Origin: Narthecium ossifragum
Lineage: Eukaryota > Streptophyta > Magnoliopsida > Dioscoreales > Nartheciaceae
Reading direction: 5' to 3'
NCBI GenBank assembly: GCA_963920575.1
Contig: OY986973.1
Coordinates: forward strand, 3,246,606-3,310,605
Length of the DNA stretch: 64,000 bases
Below are positions 46,201 to 59,475 of this stretch, one piece after another. A model generated the notes under the pieces. The model made no database searches, had not been told where the DNA came from, and worked only from the letters and a program-made list of their open reading frames with translations. Made by a program: the position numbers and the translations under genes. Numbering within the stretch: position 1 is the stretch's first letter; every line of letters begins with the position of its first letter.

Positions 46201-47021
46201 ATTCATCCAAATTCGCCCATGATTAGAAGCTTCTCTTGATATCTGCTGCCTTCGCGAGGTCTAAAAAGTTCGAGCGTGACAGCTAGAAACATGATCAAAA
46301 GGTTCGAGAAATCCACCGCAGTTGGCCGTGCTCAAGTTCCAGATGAAAGGAAAGGAAAAAAGGGGACCTCTCACTGGATTCAATAACTTGTTCTAGACCA
46401 TTCAGTTTCAGTGTAGGTTCCAGGCACATGCTTTCACACCATTAGTGGTCAAGCAATAACAAAAATAAAAACTAATGTAATCAGGATCTGATTATTTGTG
46501 TTATTTGTCATTGTAATGGAATTTATCTTCATCTGTTTCAGGTCAAAGGAAAAGCTGCGATTGATGTTGTTTGCAATCCTTTGGGAAAATCTGGAGGTGC
46601 TTTGATTCAACAGTTCCTCATATTGACCTGTGGCTCTCTTGCAAATTCTACACCCTATCTTGGAGGTATATTGCTTGTTATAGTCCTAGCCTGGCTGGCT
46701 GCAGTACGGTCTTTAGATCAGCAGTTCACTCCCTTAGCCAAGAAAGATCTCAAAAGCAAGCTCATCGAGGGCAAGATTTCTGCAGCTGCCTCAAATATCG
46801 ATAGAAAGCTACATGCAAAGCAGAGGGTCACTTACCGCTTCATAAGCACTTTAAACTCCATGGGATTTATTGAAGGCAAGTACGTCCCATTGGTTGAGGA
46901 TGTTACCGCCAGTGGTCAGGTGGAGGTTCTCACTGCAAGGAAGCTCGACAAAGAATATGGGCTCAAGGAAGAAATTGATGCTCTTCAAACAACAAAAGTT
47001 GACTCGGTTGAAGAAGATTAA
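43224..47021 (+). CDS. AATP: Plastid inner-envelope ATP/ADP translocator (NTT/AATP), 5 exons
   Basis: Exons 43224-44021, 44641-44916, 44994-45134, 45264-45611 and 46542-47021 join in phase 0 with GT-AG introns into 680 aa. The N-terminal 100 or so residues are rich in S, R and P and lack acidic residues at first (MESLFRSSSLLPSRPKLDNY): a chloroplast transit peptide. The mature part has about 12 hydrophobic segments and the conserved NTT signatures LGVEAGTLKKVIPLGLMFFC, NYTILRDTKDVLVITAKGSN, AEIIPFIKTWVNLPMAIGF, RIWSFCLFYVMSELWGSVVV, FWGFANQITTVDEASQFYPL, SLFDPCKEMAYIPLEEETKV and GKAAIDVVCNPLGKSGGALI. The C-terminus is charged. The protein imports ATP into plastids in exchange for ADP (plus phosphate), feeding starch and lipid synthesis in the dark or in sink tissue. 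No defect was found. Confidence 0.95.
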
Positions 47022-47596
47022 CAAGCTGGAAATGGACATGCATACATGCATTTTAATACTCTCTTACTGAAGCTTTCAAAATTTTGAAGGGAGATGGAAA
47101 TCTGACCAAACTCTTGCTCCTTTTATATCTGCGCAGAAGAGGGATAAATTTCTCTTCCATTGTAATTGTCTCCAACCACGGGCTGAACTGGTGGTATGCT
47201 TGGTGGGGTGCTGCACTTACGGGAGTAAAAGAGCCAAAGATCTATAGGCAAGAATAAGAGCCAGGAGAAGGGCCGCCCAGTATCATGTCTCTTCTTTTAC
47301 CAGTAATCAGCGAAGATTTGTGTTCTCTGTTATACATTTGGTCTATAAAGTCTACTCAGTAGACTTCGATTTTGTTAGCTAAGTAACTCTATACATGCGA
47401 GAACTTTAAGAGCTTGCAAAGATTGAGAGTTTGTTGTACCATATAGTTGAAAAGATCATCTTCCAATGCTAGCTTCTCTATGTATCAGCATATGACTTTT
47501 GAAACAAATCAGTTTTTTTATACCTAAAAAAATCAGTGACAGAAATGCTTCAGTTGGGGTAACGATTACCATGATTTCTATCAGTCTTGTATGCAG
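47022..47596. other. 3' UTR and flank of the translocator gene
   Basis: Non-coding. The first 350 bases probably include the 3' UTR. No canonical AATAAA was identified with confidence. Confidence 0.4.
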
Positions 47597-49730
47597 AAGC
47601 TTGGCATTCCTTTCCAGTACAAAGGGTGCCATCAGCTCCTGCATTCGCTGCCAGAAGCTGTTGCAGGACATAGGTAATACATTTCCATAGCCAAAGTTAT
47701 TTCCTGACTTGCCATTAAAATTTCAAGAAGGTTTTTCAACCAATTTCAGCTTAATTTTTATTTCTTTTCTGTTGTCAGCTAATCCTTTCTAAAGAAATAT
47801 CTTATCATTCGATGATCTACTCGAACATAGATGGTTATATGATTCAGAACCAAATTTGTGCACTAAGGAGCTGCTTCCCCTGGGTTGCAACATTTACATG
47901 CAGAACAGACATGACAAGGTGAGTTTTATGTAATTTTATTAACTGCTTTACTTTGAAGAGCCTATGTAACTGAGATCACAGCATGGCAATAAAATTTGGC
48001 AGCAATTCTAAGTTCACATGTTGCAAAAACTAAGATATGATACCTCATTAGCAGAATGATAATTTATAGTCTTTTTCCTGTAATTGAGGTGGTGTTAAAT
48101 CTACTTTTATATTGGAAGGCAGTTTTAATTCTTGATCCCCACAATGTAAACATGGAACTCAACCTGAAAGCAATGCTTTATGAAGCACAAAAAAACCATA
48201 TAACTATCTCCATTCGACAATAAAATTCCTAATTAACACTAACATTAAAATGACTGCTACTTTGATCACCTTTTTTAAGCATGATTCACAAAGGGGGTGT
48301 TTGGCGAGGATCCCGCGCGGTACCCGCGGGATGGTATCCGTGGGTATCCGCGCCTCGGATACCGAGAACGGCAGACGCCGTTCCATGAATCTGCCCTTGG
48401 GTGGATTCCATTTTTTGGAATCTACTGGCGCGCCAAACGACGGAACGCGGGAATCCGGAATCCGCTTATTCCCGGTTCCGTCAGATTCGCCCTCATTCCA
48501 TGCATCCAAACATGCCCAAAATGGATAGCTTAGATAATGATGGTGTTACCACCATTGGATGCCAATTGCATTGCTTCCTGGAAAAGCCCATCCAAGTCCA
48601 ATAGCTTAACAGCCCAGCCTATTAAATTCTTTGGTATGTCTATGGTAACATTAATGCATAACTTGAAAAGGCTGAATAGGCTTATGGTTTTTCTTTTGAC
48701 AATGCAGGCCTTACAATAAGCATCAGAGTAGAAATATTTTGTTTCATTGGATGAATCTTGGATGAGATAGAAAAGGTAGTGATGAAATATGTTATGCTTT
48801 CTAAAACTACTTTAGTCTGACATTGGCAACGATGAAAGGGTGAAGTACTCGTGACACAAAGATTCAAACTCTAGAAAAAGAGGTGGTCCATCTATTCTTT
48901 TTTCGACTAAGGGTTTCTATCACTACTTTCAGCCATTTGGCCCATCTCTCGAAACCAAATTTTTATTCTACAGATGGATACTTCTATAGCTTGATTTTAG
49001 TTCATTGCTTGAAGAATTCCCATAGGACTTGCCTTTTCAACATTTGAGATCCAGAAGGACAACTTGTCATAGTTCAATGGTTTTTGGCTTCACATACATT
49101 TTTGGCTATTTATTAACTTGATTTAGCTGATTGAAAGAATGAGCAAAGAAATGTTTAATTCAAATTTGTTTTTCTTGATGACAGTAAGCTCACTGATTTC
49201 AAATTCTTTGCCCATTTCGTTTGCCTATCACATTTTTAATTACCTTTTATGGTCAGAATGCAAGTGCAACTGTCTATGCATCCTTGTGCTTCTCATTTCC
49301 TGTTGGAACAAATTGCCTTTATGCATCAAAAGGATCTATTAAATCCGAGTTCTTATTCATCATATCATCCACATGTAAAGATCAATGTGATGATCACCTA
49401 TTCTATCTTTTTCACATTTCTATGCTATATTTTTCACTATCAAAAGCAAAGTGCTTAGATTGTCTGAAGGAACAAAATCTACACCTACAGATTATTTCCA
49501 AAAAACTAATCAGAAGAAAAATGTTAGTTCGTCAAGACTAATTGCATAATGATTTTGAGTTTCTGCTCGTTTTTAGGGGTGCGGAAGTTCTTGAGATTAT
49601 TGGCATTAAGAGCATTGGAGAACTCATTCACGCATGGCATTGGAGTTCACAACAGCATGTGCAGGTGACACTCAGCGATAAAGGGCGCAAAACAAGTTTC
49701 AGAGCTTCTCGCGCCAACGACCATGTCTGA
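47597..49730 (+). other. Unidentified exon-like segments
   Basis: 47597-47673 follows a TATGCAG acceptor, reads KLGIPFQYKGCHQLLHSLPE AVAGH and ends AG/GTAATA. 47795-47918 continues in phase as RNILSFDDLLEHRWLYDSEP and NLCTKELLPLGCNIYMQNRH DK, ending AAG/GTGAG. A third open stretch after TTTTTAG at 49576 reads GAEVLEIIGIKSIGELIHAW and HWSSQQHVQVTLSDKGRKTS, ending at TGA 49728-49730, but its phase does not match the second directly. I do not recognise the family. It may be the end of a poorly conserved gene, or a relic. A MITE (48293-48517) lies in between. Confidence 0.25.
48293..48517. mobile_element. Small MITE (about 225 bp, GC-rich)
   Basis: It begins GGGGGTGTTTGGCGAGGATC and ends CATTCCATGCATCCAAACAT GCCC, so both termini have the form GGG..TGTTTGG in inverted orientation. 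The interior has paired motifs (GGTACCCGCGGGATGG, GGAATCCGGAATCC). Its GC content is far above the surrounding intergenic DNA. The target duplication may be AAA but is not certain. Confidence 0.6.
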
Positions 49731-50526
49731 TGGCTCGTATTAACTCCATGCTGATGAGCCATTGGCAAGCATTCTATGACAGCTTTTATCTCTTTGCTCC
49801 CCTTTAGCTTCTCAAAGCAATCTCCTTAATCTTTTTATACATGAAACAGTTGATGCAAGGATCAAAGAAGTTGTTACATAGGAGTTGATGACACGAACAG
49901 CTCAATGTCTCTTCACCATTTCTTTGCTGGTGAGTAACTTGAACTAATCATTTAGTACTTCCAGCATTTCATTTATTTGTGTTTGCTGCTTATATCTGAT
50001 TTAAGAACAATTTCACATTAATATGATTAAGATGACTTTGAAGCAAATGTATATAATTGAGCCAATCATTTAAGCACACAAAATTCATGATGTCCTTCCC
50101 CTGAAGGACCTCTAACGCACCTGTTCATGTGTGGCCTGAGGCATGCGTGGGTAGTACGGCACAATAAAAGGCGCCACCACCACCCAATGCAACTGGCAAC
50201 CGATCATGTGCAGATGGTCCCGTTTGATTCCTTATGATGGCCACACCTATATGCTGTTCACAATTTAATAAATGAGACAATTTCACAGTCTAGTGATGAT
50301 ACATGAGATATTTAATGGCTTGTTGCAGCTGCACATATTGTTTTTTTTCATGGTGGTGGCCATTTAGAAAGAAGAAGGATGCTAGGGACCACACCCTTTA
50401 ATAGACGAGAGGAAAGGCCTTGCATGGACCACTCAATCCATGCACCTGATTCTGGGTTTTTCTAGGGTTTCTCGAGTCAGCAAGGGGGGAGCTGCTTCCT
50501 TGTTTGCAGGATTTCTTGTGACTTAC
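49731..50526. other. Intergenic region, no gene seen
   Basis: No conserved ORF, RNA gene or bounded repeat was recognised. Confidence 0.4.
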
Positions 50527-50689
50527 AAGTGAAATTGCAAGGACGGTTGAGACCTCCACTATGAGCTGTTGTGGAGAATGGTGCAATACCTTTTCCATTT
50601 TGTACACTTGCAACCTTACTACTATCGTTTTGCCATGCCTGCCGAGGACCACCTATCTCTTCTGTATGACAGTCATCGAAGAACTCCAT
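50527..50689 (-). other. Candidate first exon of an unknown minus-strand transcript
   Basis: An ATG at 50689 opens MEFFDDCHTEEIGGPRQAWQ and NDSSKVASVQNGKGIAPFST, then TAHSGGLNRPCNF. The exon is followed by a consensus donor (CACTT/GTAAGT, 50526-50521). A TATA-like run lies near 50980. No downstream exon was found and no family is recognised. Confidence 0.2.
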
Positions 50690-51018
50690 TTTAGAAGATC
50701 AAGAAGTACAGCCAGGGAGTGGGGAACATCTTAGCGTGTCAACTGGATCATTTTTTGTTAATTAGCATTAATTTCAGGTCTAGATGACAATGTACGTTGC
50801 GAAAGCATGTGAAAGTTGAAGATGCTTTCGTTTAATTTTTTGTTTCGTTGTTGTTGTTGTTGTGGCCGGGCCACTATAACCAGAAAAAGTGATATTTGTA
50901 CCAACAAATGGTGCTAAAATTGTTTGTGTTTGTTTGTGGGCCAAGTGAAGGAAAATAACAAAGGTTCATCTCCTCCTGTATATATATCTATCTCAAGTTG
51001 GTTGGAACCGCTGCATTC

Positions 51019-52342
51019 TTTTCGGAGTTCGTTTGGTTGCTCGAATCGCATGTGCAATTAAAGGGTCCGTGAGATCCATGCATCGGCCACTTGTTTGCTT
51101 TGCTTTTAGGATCATCTGATGCAATCTAATCACATGTTTGGTTCATCATCTAGGGAGGTTGAATCAATGGGGTGTGGTCACAACCTTCCATAGTGGTGAA
51201 GTTATTCAGTTGTTATAAATAACAAAGAAAAGAATATTGTTATTTGTCTAATTAGCTAATTTGACTGTTAATCAGATACTTTCACATGGCTTGTCCATTT
51301 GTTGACTTGGATTGATGAGCAAAGCATCATCTACTAGCAACTTTGTAACATTGAAAAAACATCATCTATCAGTAATTTTGTAACATTGAAAAACATGATA
51401 TAATGAGTTACAAAAAATGTTCACACTACTGATATATATACCTGGCAATCAAAAGAGAAGCACTTGTCAATATTTTTGATACAATGAAAAGCACACTGCT
51501 AAGTACAAGTGTAATCATACAACAAAGAGAAACACCCTTGAATGTAATTACACAAGGTTAGGCCCCAACTGCCACATTAAAAAAAATAGCAATTCATGCT
51601 TTGCAACCACTATTGTCAGTATTTCTCCAGGCTTTTGGGTGCTTGGTGACCTTACAATTAACTCCAAATAACTCTTAGATCTCTTACAAGGTTATTCTTT
51701 ACACTCGAAAAAGGTTTACAAAGATTTAGCTCTCAAGTAGTAATGAAAATTAATCTTGCTCAAATGTTCACAAATAATAACAATCTATGTTTTGTAAGTT
51801 TACAACTCAAAACTACTTATATTAGGCCTTCAACTGCTCTCTGTAATTTCCCAATGACTCTATTTTTGGATCTGCGTATGCTGGCGATCAATTTATGCAT
51901 CGACCGTATTTTCAACCGTCTAGTTGAAAATGCAGCTTTCATTGTTCACTGTCGATGCACGCATCCACCGTCACATCGACCATTAACCTATGTGAGGAAA
52001 TGATGCATCCAGGATTAATGCTTGGATCAACCTTCAATTTTCAACCTTGATTAACAATGGTCACGGTCGATCTGTGCATCGTTTGTCGACTTGAGACATT
52101 CAAATCAACATTTAGATAAATAAGAAAATGAAATATAAGTCACGGTCGATCCATGCATCATCCTCTATTCACTCACGATCAACCCATGCATCGATTGCGG
52201 AGGGTGCATCACATGAAATGGCCATACGATACATGATTTGGCCTAAAAAATACATCACATTGTACATGCATTAACTACTGTATGGGGTGAACCAAACAAA
52301 TGATCGACCTCGGAGGTGATTCACCCCCAACCAAACAGCTCC
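51019..52342. mobile_element. Possible DNA-element remnant with CGGTCGAT motifs
   Basis: The left boundary GGAGTTCGTTTGGTTG (51022-51037) and the right boundary CCCCCAACCAAACAGCTCC (52324-52342) are inverted relatives. The right half (51890-52200) has several half-sites such as GCATCGACCGT, CACGGTCGATC and GCATCGATTG, similar to the palindrome array at 15760-16105 but sparser. No coding sequence or target duplication could be confirmed. Confidence 0.3.
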
Positions 52343-53668
52343 TTTATGTGGGCATATATATATATAAGTTTTGATGTGTTTTTTGAACTATACATCCCAA
52401 CAATTGTTGTTTATAATCTTCCTTTTTAGACTTGTTAGTGGTACGGAAACGCCCATGAAGTAGGCATAATCAAATATGAAGGAGACCATGGTGATATAAT
52501 TCCTTGATTTGATTGGCAACATCAAATGCCCATATAAAAGGTCATTGTTGTCTGTCCAATTGATAAGCAAATCCTTGTTAAGACCTAAGACTTTCTCATT
52601 TGAGGGTTTACAGATCAAAGAGACACTAAAATTAGAGAAGCAATGCTCATATGTGTATCATAGTTTGCAAAGTTCTCAGGCAATTAATGGATATGAACTC
52701 ACACTTCCTACAGTATGTTATTTAGTCTTTGATGAAACATTGTCAAAGATAACCCATCTCACAGTACTCAATTAAAATAAAAAAAAACATATCTTGGTGC
52801 TTTAAAAGAAAAACATATACTAACCCTTACTTGATAAAATTATTGAGTAGAATTACTTGAGGAAATCTAGACTGGTCCCTCACTTGTAGCTCTCTCTCTC
52901 TCTAGATATTTAATGCATTCTTGCCATCGCTCTCTCATTCAATTTCTTTGGTAGAACTTGATTACTACTGTTCCTCACCCCATATACTAACATGAAATGC
53001 CATTCAACTAAAACAAGCAAATTGTTCTTAATTTACATGTAATTCTTGTGCCAAAATTCTCTTGAAACATCACTTCCAGTTCTTACAACATCCCAACAGT
53101 TAACAAATAGGTATATCAAATGCAATTGACCTGCATTAGTTGGACATGGATGGATCAGGTCCTACTGACATAAGATCCAATTTAAAAAAGAAACAAAAGT
53201 TGCACCACATTCATATAAAGACTCGAATTTGGAGCTCAATTATCAAGCTTATTACCTCTCACAAATCTCACAAGATCCCTTGTTGGCAATCTATTAAACG
53301 GTAAACAACAAGACTCAATAGGCTCTTTGCAAACTAACTTGTACATGAATATCAGAAAGAAAAAAAGCCAATGTTGGCATCTCTATATCTAAGAACTATT
53401 AAACTGTACGACAAGACTCATGCAATAGACTCAATAGGGCTCCATCAACTGGATCGTATTCCAGTCAACAACGAGCATCAGAAAAAAGGCCACCACCACC
53501 AACACAAGTACAACCCCAGACACCACGGGTGAAGAGCAGTGAAGTTGATAGGAGAATCGAATCCCATCTCTCATCTCATCCAGCATCCATTCCAGATGGA
53601 CGCCATTACCACAACCTCAAGAGAGACCTCAAGAGAGATCCAGAGATCCAGACACCAAGCTACCAAGC

Positions 53669-53710
<42 letters not shown>

Positions 53711-54098
53711 AGAGAGTACACCATCTAAGATTATAATATCAAGAACAGAGCCTGCCTCGGTATTGATAATAAAGCCAGAGCCAGCAAGCAAGCAAGCTCT
53801 TCCAGCCCAACCCAACCAAAGAAAAAAGAAGAAGTAAAGAACCCTAACCTATCCCTACATCCATCCATACGCATGGGGGTACGGCCCCTATGTCTTGCAC
53901 CAATCCTTTGGAGCTGTGCTATATGCCACCCTACTCTCTGCAACCCTAACCTCCTCACTACCCCCTGCCCTCTGCATACCCTATCCCTACTCTCCTTTGT
54001 CTCACTCTCTTCCTGTAAAGGCTGCACAACTGGTAAGGCTTTCCATGTGAAAAATCCAGCAAAGGGATCTTGCAACCAGTAATAAAAAAATTTTCCTC
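52343..54098. other. Intergenic region upstream of the first MIR167
   Basis: No gene is seen. Contains CT and GA microsatellites (52890-52904; 53670-53715). ORFs here are low-complexity. The part nearest 54100 is the presumed promoter of the first MIR167. Confidence 0.4.
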
Positions 54099-54105
54099 TA
54101 TAAAA
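54099..54105 (+). promoter_or_regulatory. Probable TATA box of the first MIR167 transcript
   Basis: CTCTATAAAACCCACACC contains TATAAAA about 795 bp before the mature miRNA, followed by a pyrimidine-rich leader (CCTTCCTTCCTTCTAGTCC). Many plant MIR primary transcripts start at such a TATA box a few hundred bases upstream of the hairpin. A (TC)n run at 54809-54843 lies between. The assignment is positional. Confidence 0.5.
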
Positions 54106-54806
54106 CCCACACCAACCCCCCAAGTGGGTTATTGTGTGGCCCTTCCTTCCTTCTAGTCCTTTCTTTCCTTCCTTCCTCTACTAGGGTTAGTTTTCATCAT
54201 ATGTATGTATGCATATAATAGCCTTTCCTTTCCTTTCCTTTCCTTCTTGGCACTCTTTTCTCTTTTGAGTGGCTTCTTCTTGCCTTCAAAGTTGTGATCA
54301 ATCTGTTCTTCTTTTACTTTGAATTGTTGCTTTCATTTGAGTGGCTAATGGTATTTTTCAAAAGAAAAAAATGGTGTTTTTCAAATTTTCTTTTTTCTTG
54401 AAACATGAGAATAAGGAGGCCATCCATGGTTCTTTGACTTTTTTTTTAATATACTTTTGTTTTTCTTATCTCAAGACCCGGTTTTCAAGATATTTTCCAC
54501 TTTTTTTTCTTCTTAAGCCACTTGTTTTTTTATTAAGAAAGATTGGCAACTTGATAGTTGACAAGCCCCCCTTTTTTTTTTAATCAGTGAATTACTGAAT
54601 CAAGGCTTGCATCTCTTTTGTTGAGATCTTGTGTTACTACTTCAAACAAGCTTCTTTCCATATTAGAGCCATGTGCACTTGGTCTGGTAGTTCTCCAACA
54701 TAGTTTCTCCTTAATTATTTTCATCATCTTGTAGGTCTCCTTCATAGCTAGCATGCCATGTGCTCTTTAGGTCTTTCTTTCTCTTAATGCCTATAGATCA
54801 CCCTTC

Positions 54807-54847
<41 letters not shown>

Positions 54848-54879
54848 CATATGAAGAAGTTGACTAAAAGGCTATGGAG

Positions 54880-55013
54880 AAATGCCTAAGGGAATGAGTG
54901 AAGCTGCCAGCATGATCTAGCTTTGAGTGATCAAACTACACTGTTTTAGATTGTCTATGGTCAATCTTAGCTAGGTCATGCTCTGACAGCCTCACTTCTT
55001 CCCTTAAGGCATA
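54880..55013 (+). ncRNA. MIR167: MIR167 precursor, UCUA type
   Basis: The 21-nt mature miR167 lies at 54899-54919: it starts TGAAGCTGCCAGCATGAT and ends CTA, the sequence of the conserved miR167a-c type. The 3' arm (54972-54995, AGGTCATGCTCTGACAGCCT CAC) pairs with it with G-U pairs and a small bulge, as in known miR167 star strands. The stem extends on both sides: AATGCCTAAGGGA (54880-54893) against CCCTTAAGGCAT (55001-55012). The loop is about 53 bases. miR167 guides cleavage of ARF6/ARF8-type auxin response factor mRNAs and so acts in flower, root and reproductive development (established knowledge). No ORF of note in the transcript. Confidence 0.96.
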
Positions 55014-58000
55014 TAGGAGAAGAAAAGAGCAAGAACAAAGGTGAGTATATTCCTCTTTTGTTCTTTCATATCATCATGCTCACTGACTTGTTCTTCTTTC
55101 AAACTGCTGTCTTTCATTTCAGTGCTACAGGAGGGATCTTCCAAACATGGGTTTACTTGAGCTTTGCTATATCTCTAGGATATGTGTTTTCATGTGACCA
55201 TTAATTTCTATTTTTCTGTTATGGATGTGATTGTTCTACTATTTCACAGAATATTTTGTATTGAGTTGTCTTGTTCTTCCATTGTGGGACCTGCAGGATC
55301 TCCATTTCCCAATGATCATGGTCTGGAGGATAGTTTTCATAGGACAAGTCAAACCCGGAAATATGTATCATGGATGAGACTACTCATGGAGTTGGTAACT
55401 TGGTATATTCCTCAATCAGTAATTACCTCATTCCATATTAAGATCAAGGCTTGCAGTTTATATATAATGGTTTTGTCAAGATTGTGTGGATAACATGAGA
55501 AAGCCCGAATGTGGTCCAAGAAAGCAAATTTGGGCTGGATTGTAGTAAAGAACATCTCACAAATAGCACACTTTATTTTTTGTTGTGAAGAACCTAGATA
55601 GATTATAATCTTTTGATCAATCATTACTTCATCATTAAATTGTGAGATTATTTTGAACAGAAAGGTGGTAAGTTGCAAAACAAAAGAAACCAATGACCAC
55701 TTTCTGATAGTTTAGAGGATATTGAAGGCATGATATAAGAACCTAAGTTGAAGCATTCCACAGTAATTAGTATATGAAGCAAAAGTTACATCACTTTTGC
55801 TCAATCACATCCAGTAAAATTTCTTGGAAGGAGTTCCAAGGCATGTACAACTTGTTCCTTTTCCAGTACAAGCAAAGATGGATGAAAGGCTAATTTAAGT
55901 CTCAATCACTGACCCACCTACTTGTTAGGCTCATTTTGGTGTTTCTAACCCTAATGAATCTTTTGCCTCTTGAATGAAGAGCTCAAAAGAATTGTTGCAT
56001 TAAGCGTTCAGAAAGATTCCTCTTGCTTGGGTGCCAATCATCTTTCAAAGTTAAAGCTAGTCATTTAAAAGAATACAACATCCTTTGAAGCATGTACCAC
56101 TACCTCATCTGACTGAGGGCAAGGTGATACTTTTTCTTACCCTTTGATGTGTTGACCATGCTTAAAATATGAAAACTATGTATAGTTGCCTATGCTTGCT
56201 ATCATAGTATCAGGAAACTTTCTTATTTTTAGCTGAAACCCAGTAGAACACAAGGTCAAATTGCTAGTTGTGATGCAAAGTTTAGAGTTGGAGAGTTCTA
56301 TGTTTAATTGTTTCAATGGCTATGATCGCACTTATATTTCACCTGATGAGTCAGAAACTTTTTCACTGGATAAGCAATTAATGCAGACACAGTATTTTTA
56401 GTTATCAATGAAACATAGACTTAAGCATCCAAACACATATAGATCGATTGCACTCCATGGATCTCACCAAGTGCAAGATTTTGAATATTTTATTGGTTCG
56501 ATAGTTTTACTTGCCGTTGAAAACATATAAAATCCCATCCCTATACAAGTTACTTACAAGTGCTAGCTCACAACTTATAAAATGCTTTAGTTCAGAGGAT
56601 TCCAAGATAGTGGGCCTTTTATATTAGGGGAAGTTCTAACTAGACACTATTTTGTGCATAAAAAAGAATAAGGATTAATAGTCAAGTGATGTAAGTAGCT
56701 ATCATCAAGATGGTGCTATAAATAAGATGAATTTTTAGCACCTACTTGATCCACCAACTACCTCTATCAATTATACTAATCCATATATTAATTCCCCTAT
56801 TCATGGAAAGCTCCATAAGCTATAATGACTTGTTATTTAACTATGAGAGTTTTAACTGTTTCAAATAATAAAGATAACATCAACAGCTGACCCATTAATT
56901 AAGATTTCGGTTTCGTTAATTTAGGCATCACATCACCTTGAATAGAATCAATTGTACCTAACATCAGAATATATCCTCCAATTAGTGCCTAATAAACGGG
57001 TAGGTAGCCACCACATCTGTCTTAATCGAGTGACAGTAATTAGTCTGAAAATGTTGTTTAATCAAATGCAAATTAATAGTGAAATACCAGCAGCACCTTA
57101 TCCAATGGAATGAAGAGCATTTTGCTTAGTATTGTAATCTAATAGTGAAATATATACCAGCACTCTCATCTGTGCAGTTCTTTTCATCAAAATTGAGTCT
57201 GTGATCCATTTTTACTTAATATTGTAATCTAAAAATGTCAACTCTGGTCATGGATGCCAATTATTTCTCTACTAGAATGCAGCTGATCAAAGCAGCTAAT
57301 TATGTTCATCCTAATTCAGATATATATAAGAGCAATGCACATGCTTAAAGCTGGTGACAGCAAAGAATCTCATTCTTTAATCTAAGATGGATGGAGTTGC
57401 TATCTAAGATGGATGATTCTTCTGTTTAGATCTGTTGGATGTGAAAACAAACCAAACTGCTGCTGCTTTGTTAGATCTTATATTTTATGTGCAGGAATGA
57501 TGAGATGCATGATAGGTGATCATTGAAGTTTAAGCGCCGTCTCAAATTATTGGAGCAGCTCTGTAGAAAATTGATTTGATGGAGATATTGGGGGATCTCA
57601 TAAAATGAGAAGCACTTTACAGCTGCATAACAATTGAGATGCTAAAGTTTCATCTATTAGATAATAAAAAGAAAGGTTTGCAGAATGTCTGCATATCTGC
57701 AATTGTATACTATTGGCTATTGGAACGAAGATCTTCTAGTAAATCGGTTCTTCGGCGCAAAAGTCATTTTGTATTGCATGATACTAGATTTTGCTTTAGA
57801 GGAATATCGCCGAGCAGATAATTGAAAAGTATGGCCACTAACTAAGATTCCAGTATGCTTTTCGACGTTTTCGCGGCGCAGATCGCTCAGAAAGTTGAGG
57901 AATTGGTGTCCATAAATTGAGAATACTTGCCTTACAAGGATTGTGTATTTCCACATTTAGATTAGGGTCTGAAATACAGCTACATAGATATTAGTTAATT

Positions 58001-58968
58001 TGGTCCCCTCTTTTGAAGATGTGAAAAATAAAAGTGGCCTACAAGTTAATTAGATGGCTCAATAATTCTTAGAGATGATCTTGACATATATATCACTCTA
58101 TTAGCAAGTTTCCATTACAATTTCAATTGCCATTTTGTACCAGCACAAGTGTCAAATCTTACAAGGAGGAATCGAAGTGAGAACACCCATCACATATAGT
58201 GTGTCGATTCCTTAATTTTCAGGATGAGTTACGTTTTAAGCTGTTGTTCTTTAATCTATGTTTGTTTCCAGTCAACACTCAAGCTGCAAAATTTGCAGGG
58301 AAAAGTACAATCTCAAGCATCTAATGGTCACTATAAGCTAGACTATAAATAAACCTGCAGGTGATTATTTCTTCTTCTTCTTTTTCTGGTGAGCAGTCAT
58401 GAGGATTTCAGAAATAAAATTCAGGCTAATTACCTGAAAAGGTATAGAGATGATCTCATGAAGGATTACTAGCTAATGAGGCAAACAACTGGTCCTTATA
58501 AATGCCAGCTTTCTAATCAAACACATCACTTTCTTGATTTCTTGAAGAGGGTTGTTTGGTGCTGCAGTCTGGTCTTTGCAAAGCTTACCACATAGAAGCT
58601 AGCTAGCTAGCTAGCTAGCTAGCTGCTGTCCCTAAGCAGCACCTATGAGCAACTGACACCACCCACAAAGTCCCTGCACCATGCTTTCAAGAGAGATTAG
58701 TGGACCACCCCTTGCTTACATATAAAAGCAGCCAACCCTTATCAAAGTAAAGATGCCTGCAGTTACCTATGAATTCAATGTCACCACCCAATAAGAAGAA
58801 TGAGAGAGATGAGAGAGAAAGGAGTTAGCCATGAGCAATGACAAATTTGTGTAAACAAACCAAAGAGACACAAGGGGGACCATATTTTTTTTATGGGTCC
58901 TTTGTATAAGGTTCACAAGAAAAAGGCAAAGAAGAGCATCTTAACCTAACAACACCAGCACAACATGT

Positions 58969-59010
<42 letters not shown>

Positions 59011-59284
59011 TCGTTTTCTCTCTCTAGGGGGAGCATCTGGGTGAAGGGGACGTGGACATGCATGAAAGGGTCCCTCCAAAAGACAATAAAAGCATGCACT
59101 ATAGTAAATATAGGAAACCCTAACTGCATGGTGGTGGATGGCATGCTATTCAACCTGCATGGGACCACAGACACACCTCCCTCCCTCCAAGTCTCCCTAT
59201 AGTCTTATTGGTAACCCATCAATTAACAACACCACACTAATAAAATAAAGATTAAGGCCCCCCCCTTCCCTCCCTTTCCCCCTC
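55014..59284. other. Intergenic region between the two MIR167 hairpins
   Basis: About 4.3 kb, AT-rich, with no conserved ORF, tRNA or bounded element that I recognise. Simple repeats only: (GCTA)n at 58599-58624 and (CT)n at 58972-59006. The part downstream of 55013 may be the 3' end of the first primary transcript. Confidence 0.5.
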
Positions 59285-59290
59285 TATATC
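59285..59290 (+). promoter_or_regulatory. Possible TATA box of the second MIR167
   Basis: TATATC in the context CCTCTATATCTTCTC, about 205 bp before the mature miRNA, followed by a CT-rich leader with (CT)n at 59382-59403. The match to consensus is modest. Confidence 0.4.
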
Positions 59291-59475
59291 TTCTCTACTC
59301 TCCTCCACCCAATCTCCAAGCAAGCCTCCCTTGTTACACAAGCCCTTCCATCCATCCATCCTCTTCTCTCCCTTTCTCCTCTCTCTCTCTCTCTCTCTCT
59401 CTCCTCATCCCTTCTAGCTAGCTTCTTCGACGTGCATGCGCGGCGTAGGGGCCGCAGCGGAGGCGGGCTTGTTAT

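Noticed and set aside
53529..54123. ORFs around the GA repeat
   Set aside because: Arg-Glu runs from (GA)n and an unconserved frame in the presumed MIR167 promoter.
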